From contig NC_080081.1 in the NCBI RefSeq assembly GCF_949987535.1, positions 35,008,428-35,072,427 on the forward strand: DNA of 64,000 bases, in the 5' to 3' direction. This DNA is from Balaenoptera acutorostrata. Lineage: Eukaryota > Chordata > Mammalia > Artiodactyla > Balaenopteridae. The translations under genes were made by a program, and so were the position numbers. The notes under the pieces were generated by a model. That model was not told the origin of the DNA. It was given only the letters and a program-made list of their open reading frames with translations, and did no database searches. This document shows positions 34,838 through 46,839 of the stretch, piece by piece (positions within the stretch are counted from its first letter, which is position 1; every line of letters begins with the position of its first letter).

Positions 34838-35445
34838 ATAAATCACTCCACATTCAATTTTATTAAGATTTCTTCATTATAATACGAGTACAAGGAATGA
34901 AATGGTTCCTACTTATTAGAAGTTCTTATTAGGGACATTAAATATCATGAAAGTACCATCCTAGAAAAACAAAAGAAACAAATAATAGTCAACAAATTTA
35001 GATGGAATTTAATAGTTTATTGACAAATATACAAAATAATAAAGTAAATAGTTGTTACTAGATTTAAGAGATCAATTTATTTAAATCCAGGCAAGTAAAT
35101 ATTACAAAAAGAGAGTTCTATGAAATACATGACTTAATTTGAAAATACGTATATTTTAAATTAGGTTCAAAGATTAAAAACACTGAGGAAATTCATTAAT
35201 CAAAAAGAAATGAATAAGTTTGAAAATAGCTAGCTACAAAAGTACACTAGAACCAAACATCTTTGTAAATTAATTTTATACAAACTTTAAAAAACAGAAC
35301 CTCATACAGCTTGAAAAATTTAAGAATACAGAGAATTAAGGAAGAAAGGACGCTCTGAACACTTTTTACCTGCACAGTGTACAAATGACATCCACAGGTA
35401 GCAATCACAACACAAAAAAGACCAATCTCAATTATAAATATATAA
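34838..35445. other. Unassigned AT-rich DNA
   Basis: No gene or repeat recognised. Confidence 0.3.
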
Positions 35446-35458
35446 GCAAAAATCTTTT

Positions 35459-36719
35459 CTTTTTTAACATCTTTATTGGAGTATAATTGCTTTACAATGG
35501 TGTGTTAATTTCTGCTTTATAACAAAGTGAATCAGTTATACATATACATATGTCCCCATATCTCTTCCCTCTTGCGTCTCCCTCCCTCCCACCCTCCCTA
35601 TCCCACCCCTCTAGGTGGTCACAAACCACCGAGCTGATCTCCCTGTGCTATGCGGCTGCTTCCCATTAGCTATCTATTTTACGTTTGGTAGTGTATATAT
35701 GTCCATGCCACTCTCTCACTTTGTCCCAGCTTACCCTTCCCCCTCCCCATATCCTCAAGTCCATTCTCTAGTAGGTTTGTGTCTTTATTCCTGTCTTACC
35801 CCTAGGTTCTTCATGACCTTTTCTTTTCTTTTTTTCTTAGATTCCATATATATGTGTTAGCATACGGTATTTGTTTTTCTCTTTCTGACTTACTTCACTC
35901 TGTATGACAGACTCTAGGTCCATCCACCTCACTACAAACAACTCAATTTAGTTTCTTTTTATGGCTGAGTAATATTCCATTGTATATATGTGCCACAGCT
36001 TCTTTATCCATTCATCTGCTGATGGACACTTAGGTTGCTTCCATGTCCTGGCTATTGTAAATAGAGCTGCAATGAGCATTTTGGTACATGACTCTTTTTG
36101 AATAATGGTTTTCTCAGGGTGTATGCCCAGTAGCGGGAGTGCTGGGTCATATGGTAATTCTATTTTTAGTTTTTTAAGGAACCTCCATACTGTTCTCCAT
36201 AGTGGCTTTATCAATTTACATTCCCACCAACAGTGCAAGAGGGTTCCCTTTTCTCCACACCCTCTCCAGCATTTATTGTTTCTAGATTTTTTGATGATGG
36301 CCATTCTGACCGGTGTGAGATGATATTTCATTGTAGTTTTGATTTACATTTCTCTAATGATTAATGATGTTGAGCATTCTTTCATGTGTTTGTTGGCAAT
36401 CTGTATATCTTCTTTGGAGAAATGTCTATTTAGGTCTTCTGCCCATTTTTGGATTCAGTTGTTTGATTTTTTGTTATTGAGCTGCATGAGTTGCTTGTAT
36501 GTTTTGGAAATTAATCCTTTGTCAGTTGCTTCATCGACAAATATTTTCTCCCATTCTGAGGGTTGTCTTTTGGTCTTGTTTATGGTTTCCTTTGCTGTGT
36601 AAAAGCTTTTAAGTTTCATTAGGTCCCATTTGTTTATTTTTGGTTTTATTTCCATTTCTCTAGGAGGTGGGTCAAAAAGGATCTTGCTGTGATTTTCAAA
36701 AAGGAACTTGCTGTGATTT
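35459..36719 (-). mobile_element. 5'-truncated L1, antisense, with duplicated 5' junction
   Basis: About 1.26 kb of L1 in reverse, with the same 3' UTR type as the 38,981 element. The minus frame at 36,331-35,948 keeps 127 codons of the ORF2 C-terminus, including the Cys/His motif [18 protein letters not shown] (C-x3-C-x7-H-x4-C). Target duplication gcaaaaatctttt at 35,446-35,458 and 36,720-36,732. The outermost 24 bp of the L1 5' end occur twice in tandem (36,672-36,695 and 36,696-36,719, one mismatch). Confidence 0.93.
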
Positions 36720-36732
36720 GCAAAAATCTTTT

Positions 36733-37910
36733 AGAAGATATCTGTGAATAGACTCCAAAGAATGTTGATATGAATAAATGAGATTTGTACCAGGAAAAGA
36801 AATGTAGTTTGAAATTAGAAAATATACTAACATACAATTCAGCGCATTAATATGACAAATGAATAAAATAATAATTTCTATAGATGCTGATAAGACATGA
36901 TAAAATTTAAAATCAATATGTGATTATTCAGTAAGTCTTAAAAGTAGACTAAATAATTGTTTCTGTAATAAGACAAAAAAATATCTTATAGCAAGAATCA
37001 GCTTGAAATCTTCCATCTGAAGTCAAGACCAAGACAAAAAGGCCCATTGTGATCACTATTATTTAAAATTGTTCTGGAAGTATGAATCAATTCAATTAGT
37101 TCACAAAGAGTGTCAAGAAATATAAAAATTTTAAAGGAGCAGGCAATATCATTTTGATGATATTTTATACTTCTAAGTAAAAGCAAGCAACTGAAAACAT
37201 AAAATGAAAGATAAATATGTATGGTTGCTGGTTAAAAAGCAGTCATATGTAGGACTTCTTTTAATTAGGAAGAAAGGGAGAAAGGATATTGAGAAGAGAA
37301 TAGCACTGCCTACCACAAATAATAGAATTTAACTCCTTCCTTCATTGTTCCTAACTAACCAAACAACTCCAAGAACTCATTCCACAGAAAGAACAGATAA
37401 AATATATTTATAAAATACCAATATAAGTAAGATCACAACATCAAAAGAGATTGCTATACTTTTCAAATCTATTTTAAGTAAAAAAAAAAAAAAAAAAAAA
37501 AAGCAGTCATATATAAACCAAAAATCAGCTAAAAAGTATAAGTGAAGATGAGCTTCTACTCACAGGAGCAAAGATATATGCATAATATCTCAGAAAAAAG
37601 AAAAAAAAACAAGAAATGTGTAAATGTTATTAAAATAAAACTTTAAAAAATGCTACCTAAGGACTTTAATCCAGAAGATTTTAATAAAAGAGAAGACATA
37701 TCCTATTCATGGAAATAAACAATATTGTGATGAAATCAATCTCTTTAATTGATACAATATTAATTACAAATCCAATAGCATCTCTTGAAAAATAATCAAT
37801 TCAGAATGTGTGAAAATAACCAGTAGAGATAATGTTGACAATTTTGACATAACTAGTCCTCCAGGTGTTAAAATGTATGTTACAGCTACATCTATTGAAA
37901 CAATTTATTA
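36733..37910 (+). mobile_element. Old sense L1 fragment (reverse-transcriptase region)
   Basis: Decayed ORF2 sequence: aggcccattgtgatcactat, attgttctggaagtatgaat, then gacatatcctattcatggaa, caatattgtgatgaaatca and atgttacagctacatctat follow the order of an L1 reverse transcriptase. It is interrupted by the retrocopy at 37,249-37,497. No intact frame. Confidence 0.6.
37249..37497 (+). mobile_element. A-tailed retrocopy of an unidentified RNA
   Basis: A 249-bp insert ending in a pure A run (about 18 A, more with the flanking As) and enclosed by a perfect 15-bp direct repeat aaaaagcagtcatat (37,234-37,248 and 37,498-37,512). It has no SINE head and no L1 features. It was made by L1-type target-primed reverse transcription of some polyadenylated RNA. 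No canonical AATAAA sits 10-30 bases before the A tail. The parent transcript is not recognised; a 3' UTR or a long non-coding RNA are possible. Confidence 0.85.
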
Positions 37911-38963
37911 TTTAACATTAATTGGCAGTTGCTTTCGTCTTCTATTTATAATTTACATAACCATCTCATTTGTTTCTTTCTTCAAACTATGGTATCTGCA
38001 AGCTGGTATCTTTCATATATGCACCAAAAAATCTGTTTCCTGTATGCATTAGAGAAAGACTAACATTGGGATCCATTTTACAGATGTCATACAGATTGTA
38101 TGTCTTGTGTTGTCACCTACATCAAGGAGTAGGATTTAACTTATTTCAATTAAATTTTTTAGTTAAAATCCCTTTTCAATTATTCTTCTCAGGAATAACA
38201 TTCTCACCACCATGATTACATTTCAGTTGTTTCAGAAACTCTTTAATCACCAACAGCATATATTTGACTATGAAATCTTTATGAATTACTGAACTCACCC
38301 ACTATATTGCTTTACAGCCATAATAAATGGGATTTCATAAAAGGGTACAAGAATAAATAAAGAAGACAGGCATCTCAACCAAACACCACGTAGCTTAGAA
38401 TTTTATTACATTAAGAATTTGTTGGCAACTAATGTGACTGAATTGCCAAAGTAGTAGTGGTTCCTTCAGAAGCCAATGCCCTTTGGTTCCATCTCTAGTC
38501 TTCCATCGTTATAGGATTCAGCTACCTTCTCTTCCTTTATCCCTCTCAATGTGTCTTGATTTCTGTTCCTTTTATACCAGCTGGTTAACTCTTTATCTAG
38601 AGGATAACTCCATTTGAGAACTAATGGTCCCATTAATCTCCACAATCCCTACTGGACAGAGCTTTTTTACAAAACACTTCTAACTCTAGATTGACTACTT
38701 GAGGCAGGTTCTACGTAATTCGAAAGTATCTGTGAGAAAAACGGTGGAATCTGGCAGGCTTACTCTCTTCAAGAAAACATGAAAAATTCTGTCTCAGGGA
38801 AGAATGTTGAGGGTAACAGTTGTTGGAATGATAAGCATGGACATCAACATCTTGCAGTAATTTCTATCAATTATATATTATACTTGTATTCCTCCTAAAT
38901 TTATTCTTCAAGAATATCATTTTTATTTTAGGAATCCCTTGCTATCAACCTCATATACAGCAT
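37911..38963. other. Unassigned DNA
   Basis: No gene recognised. Overlapping frames of 80 and 81 codons at 37,810-38,215 lie mostly in the tail of the old L1 and are hydrophobic chance frames. Confidence 0.3.
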
Positions 38964-38980
38964 AAAAAATTGGAAGTTTT

Positions 38981-40960
38981 GAGGGAGCTTCAAGATGGTG
39001 GAAGAGTAAGACGTGGAGATCACCTTCCTTCCCACAAATACATCTACATGTGAAACGACTCCTACAGAACACCTACGGAACGCTGGCAGAAGACCTCAGA
39101 CCTCCAAAAAGGCAAGAAACTCCCCACGTACCTGGGTAGGGTAAAAGAAAAAAAGAAAAAACAGAGACAAAGAATAAGGACAGGACCTGCACCTGCGGGA
39201 GGGAACCGTGAAGGAGGAAAGGTTTCCACACACTAGGAGCCCCTTTGCGGGCAGAGACTGAGGGTGGCGGAGGGGGGAAGCTTTGGAGTCACGGAGGAGA
39301 GCGCAGCCACAGGGGTGCGGAGGGCAAAGCGGAGAGATTCTCGCACAGAGGCTCAGCGCTGAGCAGCACTCACCAGCCCGAGAGGCTTGTCTGCTCACCC
39401 GCCGGGGTGGGCGGGGGCTGGGAGCTGAGGCTCGGGCTTCGGTCGGATCGCAGGGAGAGGACTGGGGTTGGCGGCGTGAACACAGCTTGAAGGGGTTGGC
39501 GCACACAGCTAGCCGGGAGGGAGTCCGGGAAAAGTCTGGAGCTGCCTAAGAGGCAAGAGACTTTTTCTTCCCTCTTTGTTTCCTGTTGCGCGAGGAGAGG
39601 GGATTCAGAGCGCCGCCTAAACGAACTCCAGAGACGGGTGTGAGCCGAGGCTATCAGCGCGGACCCCAGAGACGGGCATGAGACGCTAAGGCTGCTGCTG
39701 CCGCCACCAAGAAGCCTGTGTATGAGCACAGGTCACTATCCACACCACCCCTCCCGGGAGCCTGTGCAGCCCGCCACTGCCCAGGGTCCTGTGACCCAGG
39801 GACAACTTCCCCGGGAGAATGCACAGCGCGCCTCAGGCTGGTGCAACGTCACGCCGGCCTCTGCTGCTGCAGGAGCGCCCCGCCTCCTCCGTACCCCTCC
39901 ATCCCCCCCGCCTGAGTGAGCCAGAGCCCCCGAAGCAGCTGCTCCTTTAACCCCGTCCTGTCTGGGCGAAGAACAGATGCCCTCAGGCAACCTACACGCA
40001 GAGGTGGGGCCAGTCCAATGCTGAACCCCGGGAGCTGTGTGAACAAAGAAGAGAAAGGGAAATCTCTCCCAGCAGCCTCAGGAGCAGTGGATTAAATCTC
40101 CACCATCAACTTGACGTATCCTGCATCTGTGGAATACCTGAATAGACAGTGAATCATCCCAAATTGAGGAGGTGGACTTTGGGAGCAATGATATATATAT
40201 ATTTTTCCCTTTTTCTCTTTTTGTGAGTGTGTATGTTTATGCTTCTGTGTGTGATTTTCTCTGTATAGCTTTGTTTTTACCATTTGTCCTAGGGTTCTGT
40301 TTGTCCATTTATTTATTTATTTTTTTTACTTAAAATTTATTTTTCTTAATAATTGTTTTTTTATTTTAATAACTTAATTTTACTTTATTTTACTTCATTT
40401 TATTTCATTTTATTTTATCTCCTTCTTTCTTTCACTCTTTTTTTTCTCCCTTTTATTCTGAGCCGTGTGGATGACAGGCTTGTGTTGCTCCAGCCAGGCA
40501 TCAGGGCTGTGCCTCTGAGGTGGGAGAGCCAACTTCAGGACACTGGTCCAAAAGAGACCTCCCAGCTCCATGTAATATCAAAAAGTGAAAATCTCCCAGG
40601 GATCTCCATCTGAACACCAAGACCCAGCTCCACTCAATGACCAGCAAGCTACAGTGCTGGACACCCTATGCCAAACAACTAGCAAGACAGGAACACAACC
40701 CCATCTATTAGCACAGAGGCTGCCTAAAATCATAATAAGGCCACAGACACCCCAAAACACACCACCAGATGTGGCACTGCCCACCAGAAAGACAATATCC
40801 AGCCTCATCCACCAGAACACAGGCACTAGTCCCCTCCACCAGGAGGCCTACACAGCCCACTGAACAAACCTTAGCCACGGGGGACAGACACCAAAAACAA
40901 TGGAAACTACGAACCTGCAGCCTACAAAAAGGAGACCCCAAACACAGTAAGTTAAGCAAA
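38981..40960 (+). promoter_or_regulatory. L1 5' UTR with internal promoter
   Basis: About 2 kb without a real gene. 38,992-38,999 (aagatggt) is the position where L1 promoters carry a YY1 site. 39,200-40,020 is GC- and CpG-rich, in sharp contrast to the window. 40,195-40,450 turns into a long T-rich strand (tttattttacttcatttt and similar). The many overlapping open frames on both strands at 39,096-40,046 come from this composition and are not genes. Confidence 0.85.
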
Positions 40961-41853
40961 ATGAGAAGACAGAGAAACACACAGCAGATGAAAGAGCAAG
41001 GCAAAAACCCACCAGACGTCACAAATGAAGAGGAAAAATGCAGTCTACCTGAAAAAAATTCAGAATAATGATAGTAAAGATGATCCAAAATCTTGGAAAT
41101 AGAATGGAGAAAATACAAGAAACGTTTAGCAAGGACCTAGAAGAACTAAACAACAAACAAAGAGTGATGAACAACAAAATAAATGAAATTAAAAATACTC
41201 TAGAAGGGATCAATAACAGAATAACTGAGGCAGAAGAATGGATAAGTGACCTGGAAGATAAAATAGTGGAAATAACTACTGCAGAGCAGAATAAAGAAAA
41301 AAGAATGAAAATAATTGAGGACAGTCCCAGAGACCTCTGGGACAATACTATATGCACCAACATTAGAATTATAGGGGTCCCAGGAGAAGAAGAAAAAAAG
41401 AAAGAGACTGAGAAAATATTTGAAGAGATTATAGTTGAAAACTTCCCTTATAAGGGAAAGGAAATAGTTAATCAAGCCCAGGAAGCACAGAGAGTTCCAT
41501 ACAGGATAAATCCAAGGAGAAACACGCCAAGACACATATTAATCAAACTATCAAAAATTAAATACAAAGAACAAACATTAAAAGCAGCAAGGGAAAGACA
41601 ACAAGTAACACATAAAAGAATCCCCATAAGGTTAACAGCTGATCTTTCAGTAGAAACTCTGCAAGCCAGAAGGGAGTGGCAGGACATATTTAGAATGATG
41701 AAAGAGAAAAACCTACAACCAAGATTACTCTATCCAGCAAGGATCTCCTTCAGATTTGACAGAGAAATTAAGAGCTTTACAGACAAGCAAAAGCTAAGAG
41801 AATTCAGCATCACCAAACCAGCTTTACAACAAATGCTAAAGGAACTTCTCTAG
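40961..41853 (+). pseudogene. L1 ORF1 (RNA-binding chaperone), one frameshift
   Basis: ORF1p is the RNA-binding trimeric protein that packages L1 RNA. The frame opens with MRRQRNTQQMKEQGKNPPD at 40,961, but breaks at a run of seven A (41,052-41,058), and the rest continues in another frame as an uninterrupted 261-codon stretch to the stop at 41,851-41,853. The latter holds the coiled coil (residues about 1-90, with KNTLEGINNRITEAEEWISD), the RRM-like domain (around RIIGVPGEEEKK) and the C-terminal domain (RRNTPRHILIKLSKIKYKEQ to the end LQQMLKELL). A single-base loss explains the break. Apart from that, the frame looks well kept, which suggests a moderately young element. Confidence 0.93.
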
Positions 41854-41911
41854 GCAGGAAACACAAGAGAAGGAAAAGACCTACAATAATAAACCCAAAA
41901 CAATTAAGAAA

Positions 41912-44900
41912 ATGGTAATAGGGACATACATATCGATAATTACCTTAAATGTAAATGGATTAAATGCTCCAACCAAAAGACATAGACTGGCTGAATGGAT
42001 AAAAAAACAAGACCCGTATATATGCTGTCTACAAGATACCCACTTCAGACCTAGGGTCACATACAGACTGAAAGTGAGGGGATGGAAAAAGATATTCCAT
42101 GCAAATGGAAATCAAAAGAAAGCTGGAGTAGCAATCTCATATCAGACAAAATAGACTTTAAAACAAAGTCTATTACAAGAGACAAAGAAAGACACTACAT
42201 AATGATAAAGGGATCGATCCAAGAAGAAGATATAACAATTGTAAATATTTATGCAACCAACATAGGAGCACTGCAATACCTAAGGCAAATACTAACAAGC
42301 ATAAAATGGGAAATTGACAGTAACACAATCATAGTAAGGGACTTTAACATCCCACTTTCTCCAATGGACAGATCATCGAAAATGAAAGTAAATAAGGAAA
42401 CACAAGCTTTAAATGATACATTAAACAAGATGCGCTTAATTGATATTTATAGGACATTCCATGCAAAAACAACAGAATACACATTCTTCTCAAGTGCGCA
42501 TGGAACTTTCTCGAGGATAGATTATATCTTGGGTCACAAATCAAGCCTTGGTAAATTTAAGAAAATTGAAATCGTACCTAGTATCTTTTCCGACCACAAT
42601 GCTATGAGACTAGATATCAATTACAGGAAAAAACCTGTAAGAAATACAAACACATGGAGGCTAAACAACACACTACTTAATAACCAAGAGATCACTGAAT
42701 AAATCAAAGGGAAAATCAAAAAATACCTACAAACAAATGACAATGAAAACAAAATGACCCAAAACCTATGGGATGCAGCAAAAGCAGTTCTAAGAGGGAA
42801 GTTTATAGCAATACAATCCTACCTTAAGAAAAAAGAAACATCTCAAATAAACAACCCAACCTTACACCCGAAGCAATTAGAGAAAGAAGAACAAAAAAAC
42901 TCCAAAGTTAGCAAAAGGAAAGAAATCATAAAGATCAGATTAGAAATAAATGAAAAAGAAATGAAGGAAATGATAGCAAAGATCAATAAAAGTAAAAGCT
43001 GGTTCTTTGAGAAGATAAACAAAATTGATTAACCATTAGCCAGACTTATCAAGAAAAAAGGGAGAAGACTCAAATCAATAGAATTAGAAATGAAAAAGGA
43101 GAAGTAACAACTGACACTGCAGAAATACAAAGGATCATGAGAGATTTCTACAAGCAAGTATATGCCAATAAAATGGACAACCTGGAAGAAATGGACAAAT
43201 TCTTAGAAATGCACAACATTCTGAGACTGAACCAGGAAGAAATAGAAAATATGAACAGACCAATCACAAGCACTGAAATTGAAACTGTGATTAAATATCT
43301 TCCAACAAACAAAAGCCCAGGACCAGATGGCTTCACAGACGAATTCTATCAAACATTTAGAGAAGAGCTAACACCTATCCTTCTCACACTCTTCCAAAAT
43401 ATAGCAGAGGGAGGAACACTCCCAAACTCATTCTAAGAGGCCACCATCACTGTGATACCAAAACCAGAAAAAGATGTCACAAAGAAAGAAAACTAAAGAA
43501 TATCACTGATGAACATAGATGCAAAAATCCTCAACAAAATACTAGCAAACAGAATCCAACAGCACATTAACAGGATCATACACTATGATCAAGTGGGGTT
43601 TAACCCAGTAATGCAAGGATTCTTCAATATATGCAAATCAATCAACGTGATACACGATATTAACAAATTGAAGGAGAAAAACCATATGATCATCTCAATA
43701 GATGCAGAGAAAGCTTTTGACAAAATTCAACACCCATTTATGATAAAAACTCTCTAAAAAATAGCCATAGAGGGAACTTTCCTCAACATAATAAAGACCA
43801 TATATGACAAACCCACAGCCAACATTGTCCTCAATGGTGAAAAACTGAAACCATTTCCACTAAGATCAGAAACAAGACAAAGTTGCCCACTCTCACCACT
43901 ATTACTCCACATAGTTTTGGAAGTTTTAGTCACAGCAATCAGAGAAGACAAAGAAATAAAAGGAATCCAAATCGGAAAAGAAGAAGTATAGCTGTCACTG
44001 TTTGCAGATGACATGATACTCTACATAGAGAATCCTAAACATACTACCAGAAAACTATTAGAGCTAATCAATGAATTTGATAAAGTAGCAGGATACAAAA
44101 TTAATGCACAGAAATATCTTGCATTCTGATACACTAATGATGAAACATCTGAAAGTTAAATTAAGAAAACACTTCCATTTACCATTGCAACAAAATGAAC
44201 AAAATATCTAGGAATAAGCCTACCTAAGGAGACAAAAGACCTGTATGCAGAAAATTATAAGACACTGTGAAAGAAATTAAAGATGATACAAATAGATGAA
44301 GAGATATACCATGTTCTTGGATTGGAAGAATCAACATTGTGAAAATGACTCTACTACCCAAAGCAATCTACAGATTCAATGCAATCCCTATCAAACTACC
44401 AATGGCATTTTTCACAGAATTAGATCAAAAAATTTCACAATTTGTGTGGAAGCACAAAAGACCCCGTATAGCCAAAGCAATATTGAAAAAGAAAAATGGA
44501 GCTGGAAGAATCAGGCTCCCTGACTTCAGACTATACTACAAAGCTACAGTAATCAAGACAGTATGGTACTGGCACAAAAACAGAAATATACATTAATGGA
44601 ACAGGATAGAAAGCCCAGAGATAAACCCACACACATATGGTCACCTTATCTTTGATAAAGGAGGCAAGAATATACAGTAGAGAAAAGACAGCCTCTTCAA
44701 TAAGTGGTGCTGAGAAAACTGGATGGCTACATGTAAAAGAATGAAATTAGAAAACTCCCTAACACCATACACAAAAATAAACTCAAAATGGATTAAAGAC
44801 CTAAATGTAAGGCCAGACACCATCAAACTCTTAGAGGAAAACATAGTCAGAACACTCTATGACATAAATCACAGCAAGATCCTTTTTGACCCACCTCCTA

Positions 44901-45729
44901 GAGAAATAAAATAAAACCAAAAATAAACAAATGGGACCTAATGAAACTTAAAAGCTTTTGCACAGGAAAGGAAACCATAAACAAGAAGAAATGACAACCC
45001 TCAGAATGGGAGAAAATATTTGCAAATGAAGCAACTGACAAAGGATTAATCTCCAAAACATACAAGCAACACATGCAGCTCAATATCAAAAAAACAAACA
45101 ACCCAATCCAAAAATGGGCAGAAGACCTAAATAGACATTTCTCCAAAGAAGATATACAGATTGCCAACAAACACATGAAAGAATGCTCAACATCATTAAT
45201 CATTAGAGAAATGCAAATCAAAACTACGATGAGATATCATCTCACACCAGTCAGAATGGCCATCATCAAAAAATCTAGAAACAATAAATGCTGGAGAGGG
45301 TGTGGAGAAAAGGGAACCCTCTTGCACTGTTGGTGGGAATGTAAATTGATAAAGCCACTATGGAGAACAGTATGGAGGTTCCTTAAAAAACTAAAAATAG
45401 AACTACCATACGACCCAGCAATCCCATTACTGGGCATATACCCTGAGAAAACCATAATTCAAAAAGTGGTATGTACCAGAATGTTCATTGCAGCTCTATT
45501 TGCAATAGCCAGGACATGGAAGCAACCTAAGTGTCCATCGACAGATGAATGGATAAAGAAGGTGGGGCACATATATACAATGGAATATTACTCAGCCATA
45601 AAAAGAAATGAAATTGAGTTATTCATAGTGAGGTGGAGGTGGATGGACTTAGTGTCTGTCATACAGAGTGAAGTACGTGAGAAAGAGTAAAACAAATACT
45701 GTATGCTAACACATATATATGGAATCTAA
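41912..45729 (+). pseudogene. L1 ORF2 (endonuclease and reverse transcriptase), many breaks
   Basis: ORF2p nicks target DNA and reverse-transcribes L1 RNA. The start at 41,912 reads MVIGTYISIITLNVNGLNAP, the endonuclease N-terminus. The catalytic Glu of the usual QETH motif is Asp here (LQDTHF, codon 42), and the first frame break comes near 42,130-42,145. The endonuclease SDHN motif survives in the next frame. Stops include 42,700-42,702, 43,030-43,032, 43,434-43,436, 43,494-43,496, 43,755-43,757, 43,989-43,991, 44,127-44,129, 44,157-44,159, 44,196-44,198 and 44,268-44,270. Another frame change is near the A run 43,054-43,059, and more follow after 44,270. The reverse-transcriptase FADD box is at 44,001-44,012. 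The last 205 codons (45,073-45,690) keep the Cys/His motif [18 protein letters not shown], with a stop just before the family's normal end at 45,727-45,729. Confidence 0.93.
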
Positions 45730-46084
45730 AAAAAAAAAAAAATGGTCATGAAGAACCTAGGGGCAAGATGGGAATAAAGATGCAGACCTACTAGAGAATG
45801 GACTTGAGGATACGGGGAGGGGGAAGGGTAAACTGGAACAAAGTGAGAGAGTGACATGGACATATATACACTACCAAACGTAAAATAGATAGCTAATTGG
45901 AAGCAGCCGCATAGCACAGGGAGATCAGCTCGCTGCTTTGTGACCACCTAGAGGGGTGGGATAGGGAAGGTGGGGTGGAGGGAGATGCAAGAGGGAAGAG
46001 ATATGGGGACATATGTATATGTATAACTGATTCACTTTGTTATAAAGCAGAAACTGACACACCATTGTAAAGCAATTATACTCT

Positions 46085-46090
46085 AATAAA
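46085..46090 (+). terminator. L1 poly(A) signal
   Basis: AATAAA about ten bases before the A tail of the full-length L1. Confidence 0.85.
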
Positions 46091-46116
46091 GATGTTAAAA
46101 AAAAATTGGAAGTTTT

Positions 46117-46430
46117 ATGACTCAAACTTTCTTCTTTGGCATCTTTGAATGAGGCTAATTTCTGTTTTCATAGACTAAGTAACTTTTGTGTCCATAAGTG
46201 AGTTAATTCTAAAAGGGTAAACAGTATTTTAATTTTTATCTATCATTAATGGGATAATTTTCTATAGTCAAAAGGTATAATTAAACTTTAAATTATTACT
46301 ATAAGACATATGTACTTTACACACATAGGGAACAATTTGGTAGCATATTTCAATATGTAAAATATGCTCATCTGTTAGACCAGCAATTCCAATTCTAGAA
46401 AATCTTCTTTATAGAAATACTTACACATAT

Positions 46431-46475
<45 letters not shown>

Positions 46476-46839
46476 AATGCACCTGACTCCTTGTGTAAAA
46501 TAACAGACTAGGAAAGAAATTAAATATCTATAAGTAGAAATAGGTAATTGTTGTAATCATACTGTGGAAATTTATGTAGAAGCTAAACTGAATGAAATAA
46601 ATTTATAAATATTGATATAAAACATCTTCAATACAGAGATCTCTACATACACTTATAGCTATGAAGATATGAGTCTCTTCCACACCACACTATTAAAATG
46701 ATTGTATATGAGGTGTGGAAGAAGTGTGACGATAAGGAATGTGTTGAGAAATTTTTTTTTTCCTTAAAAAAATTTATGTATTGCTAGATTTATTTTAATG
46801 AGAAGATATGTATGAATTGTATATCTAGATTTTTGAATT
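46117..46839. other. Unassigned AT-rich DNA with a CA microsatellite
   Basis: No gene or repeat family recognised apart from the (CA)n at 46,432-46,469. Confidence 0.35.
46432..46469 (+). repeat. (CA)n microsatellite, about 19 units
   Basis: Uninterrupted CA dinucleotides, followed by a short atatat tail. Confidence 0.95.

Larger units (their letters stand above)
38981..46099 (+). mobile_element. Structurally full-length L1 retrotransposon, inactive
   Basis: A complete L1 of about 7.1 kb: 5' UTR (38,981-40,960), ORF1 (40,961-41,853), short spacer, ORF2 (41,912-45,729), 3' UTR, poly(A) signal and A tail. A 17-bp direct repeat aaaaaattggaagtttt (38,964-38,980 and 46,100-46,116) encloses it, though part of the first As could belong to the tail. 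Both ORFs are broken, so it cannot move itself. The start gagggagcttcaagatggtg and the CpG-rich 5' UTR are those of cetartiodactyl L1s. It is the master copy against which the 3' fragments at 22,765 and 35,459 can be read. Confidence 0.97.

Noticed and set aside
39096..40046. Several overlapping open frames of 65-136 codons on both strands in CpG-rich DNA, like a CpG island with a gene start
   Set aside because: They lie in the 5' UTR of the full-length L1; Pro/Arg/Ser/Gly-rich frames on both strands are a composition effect.
45073..45690. A 205-codon frame with a Cys/His motif
   Set aside because: Not a separate gene: it is the C-terminus of the broken L1 ORF2 and is listed there.
46432..46469. 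Regular repeat that might suggest a CRISPR array
   Set aside because: A plain CA dinucleotide repeat in a mammalian genome, with no repeat-spacer structure.
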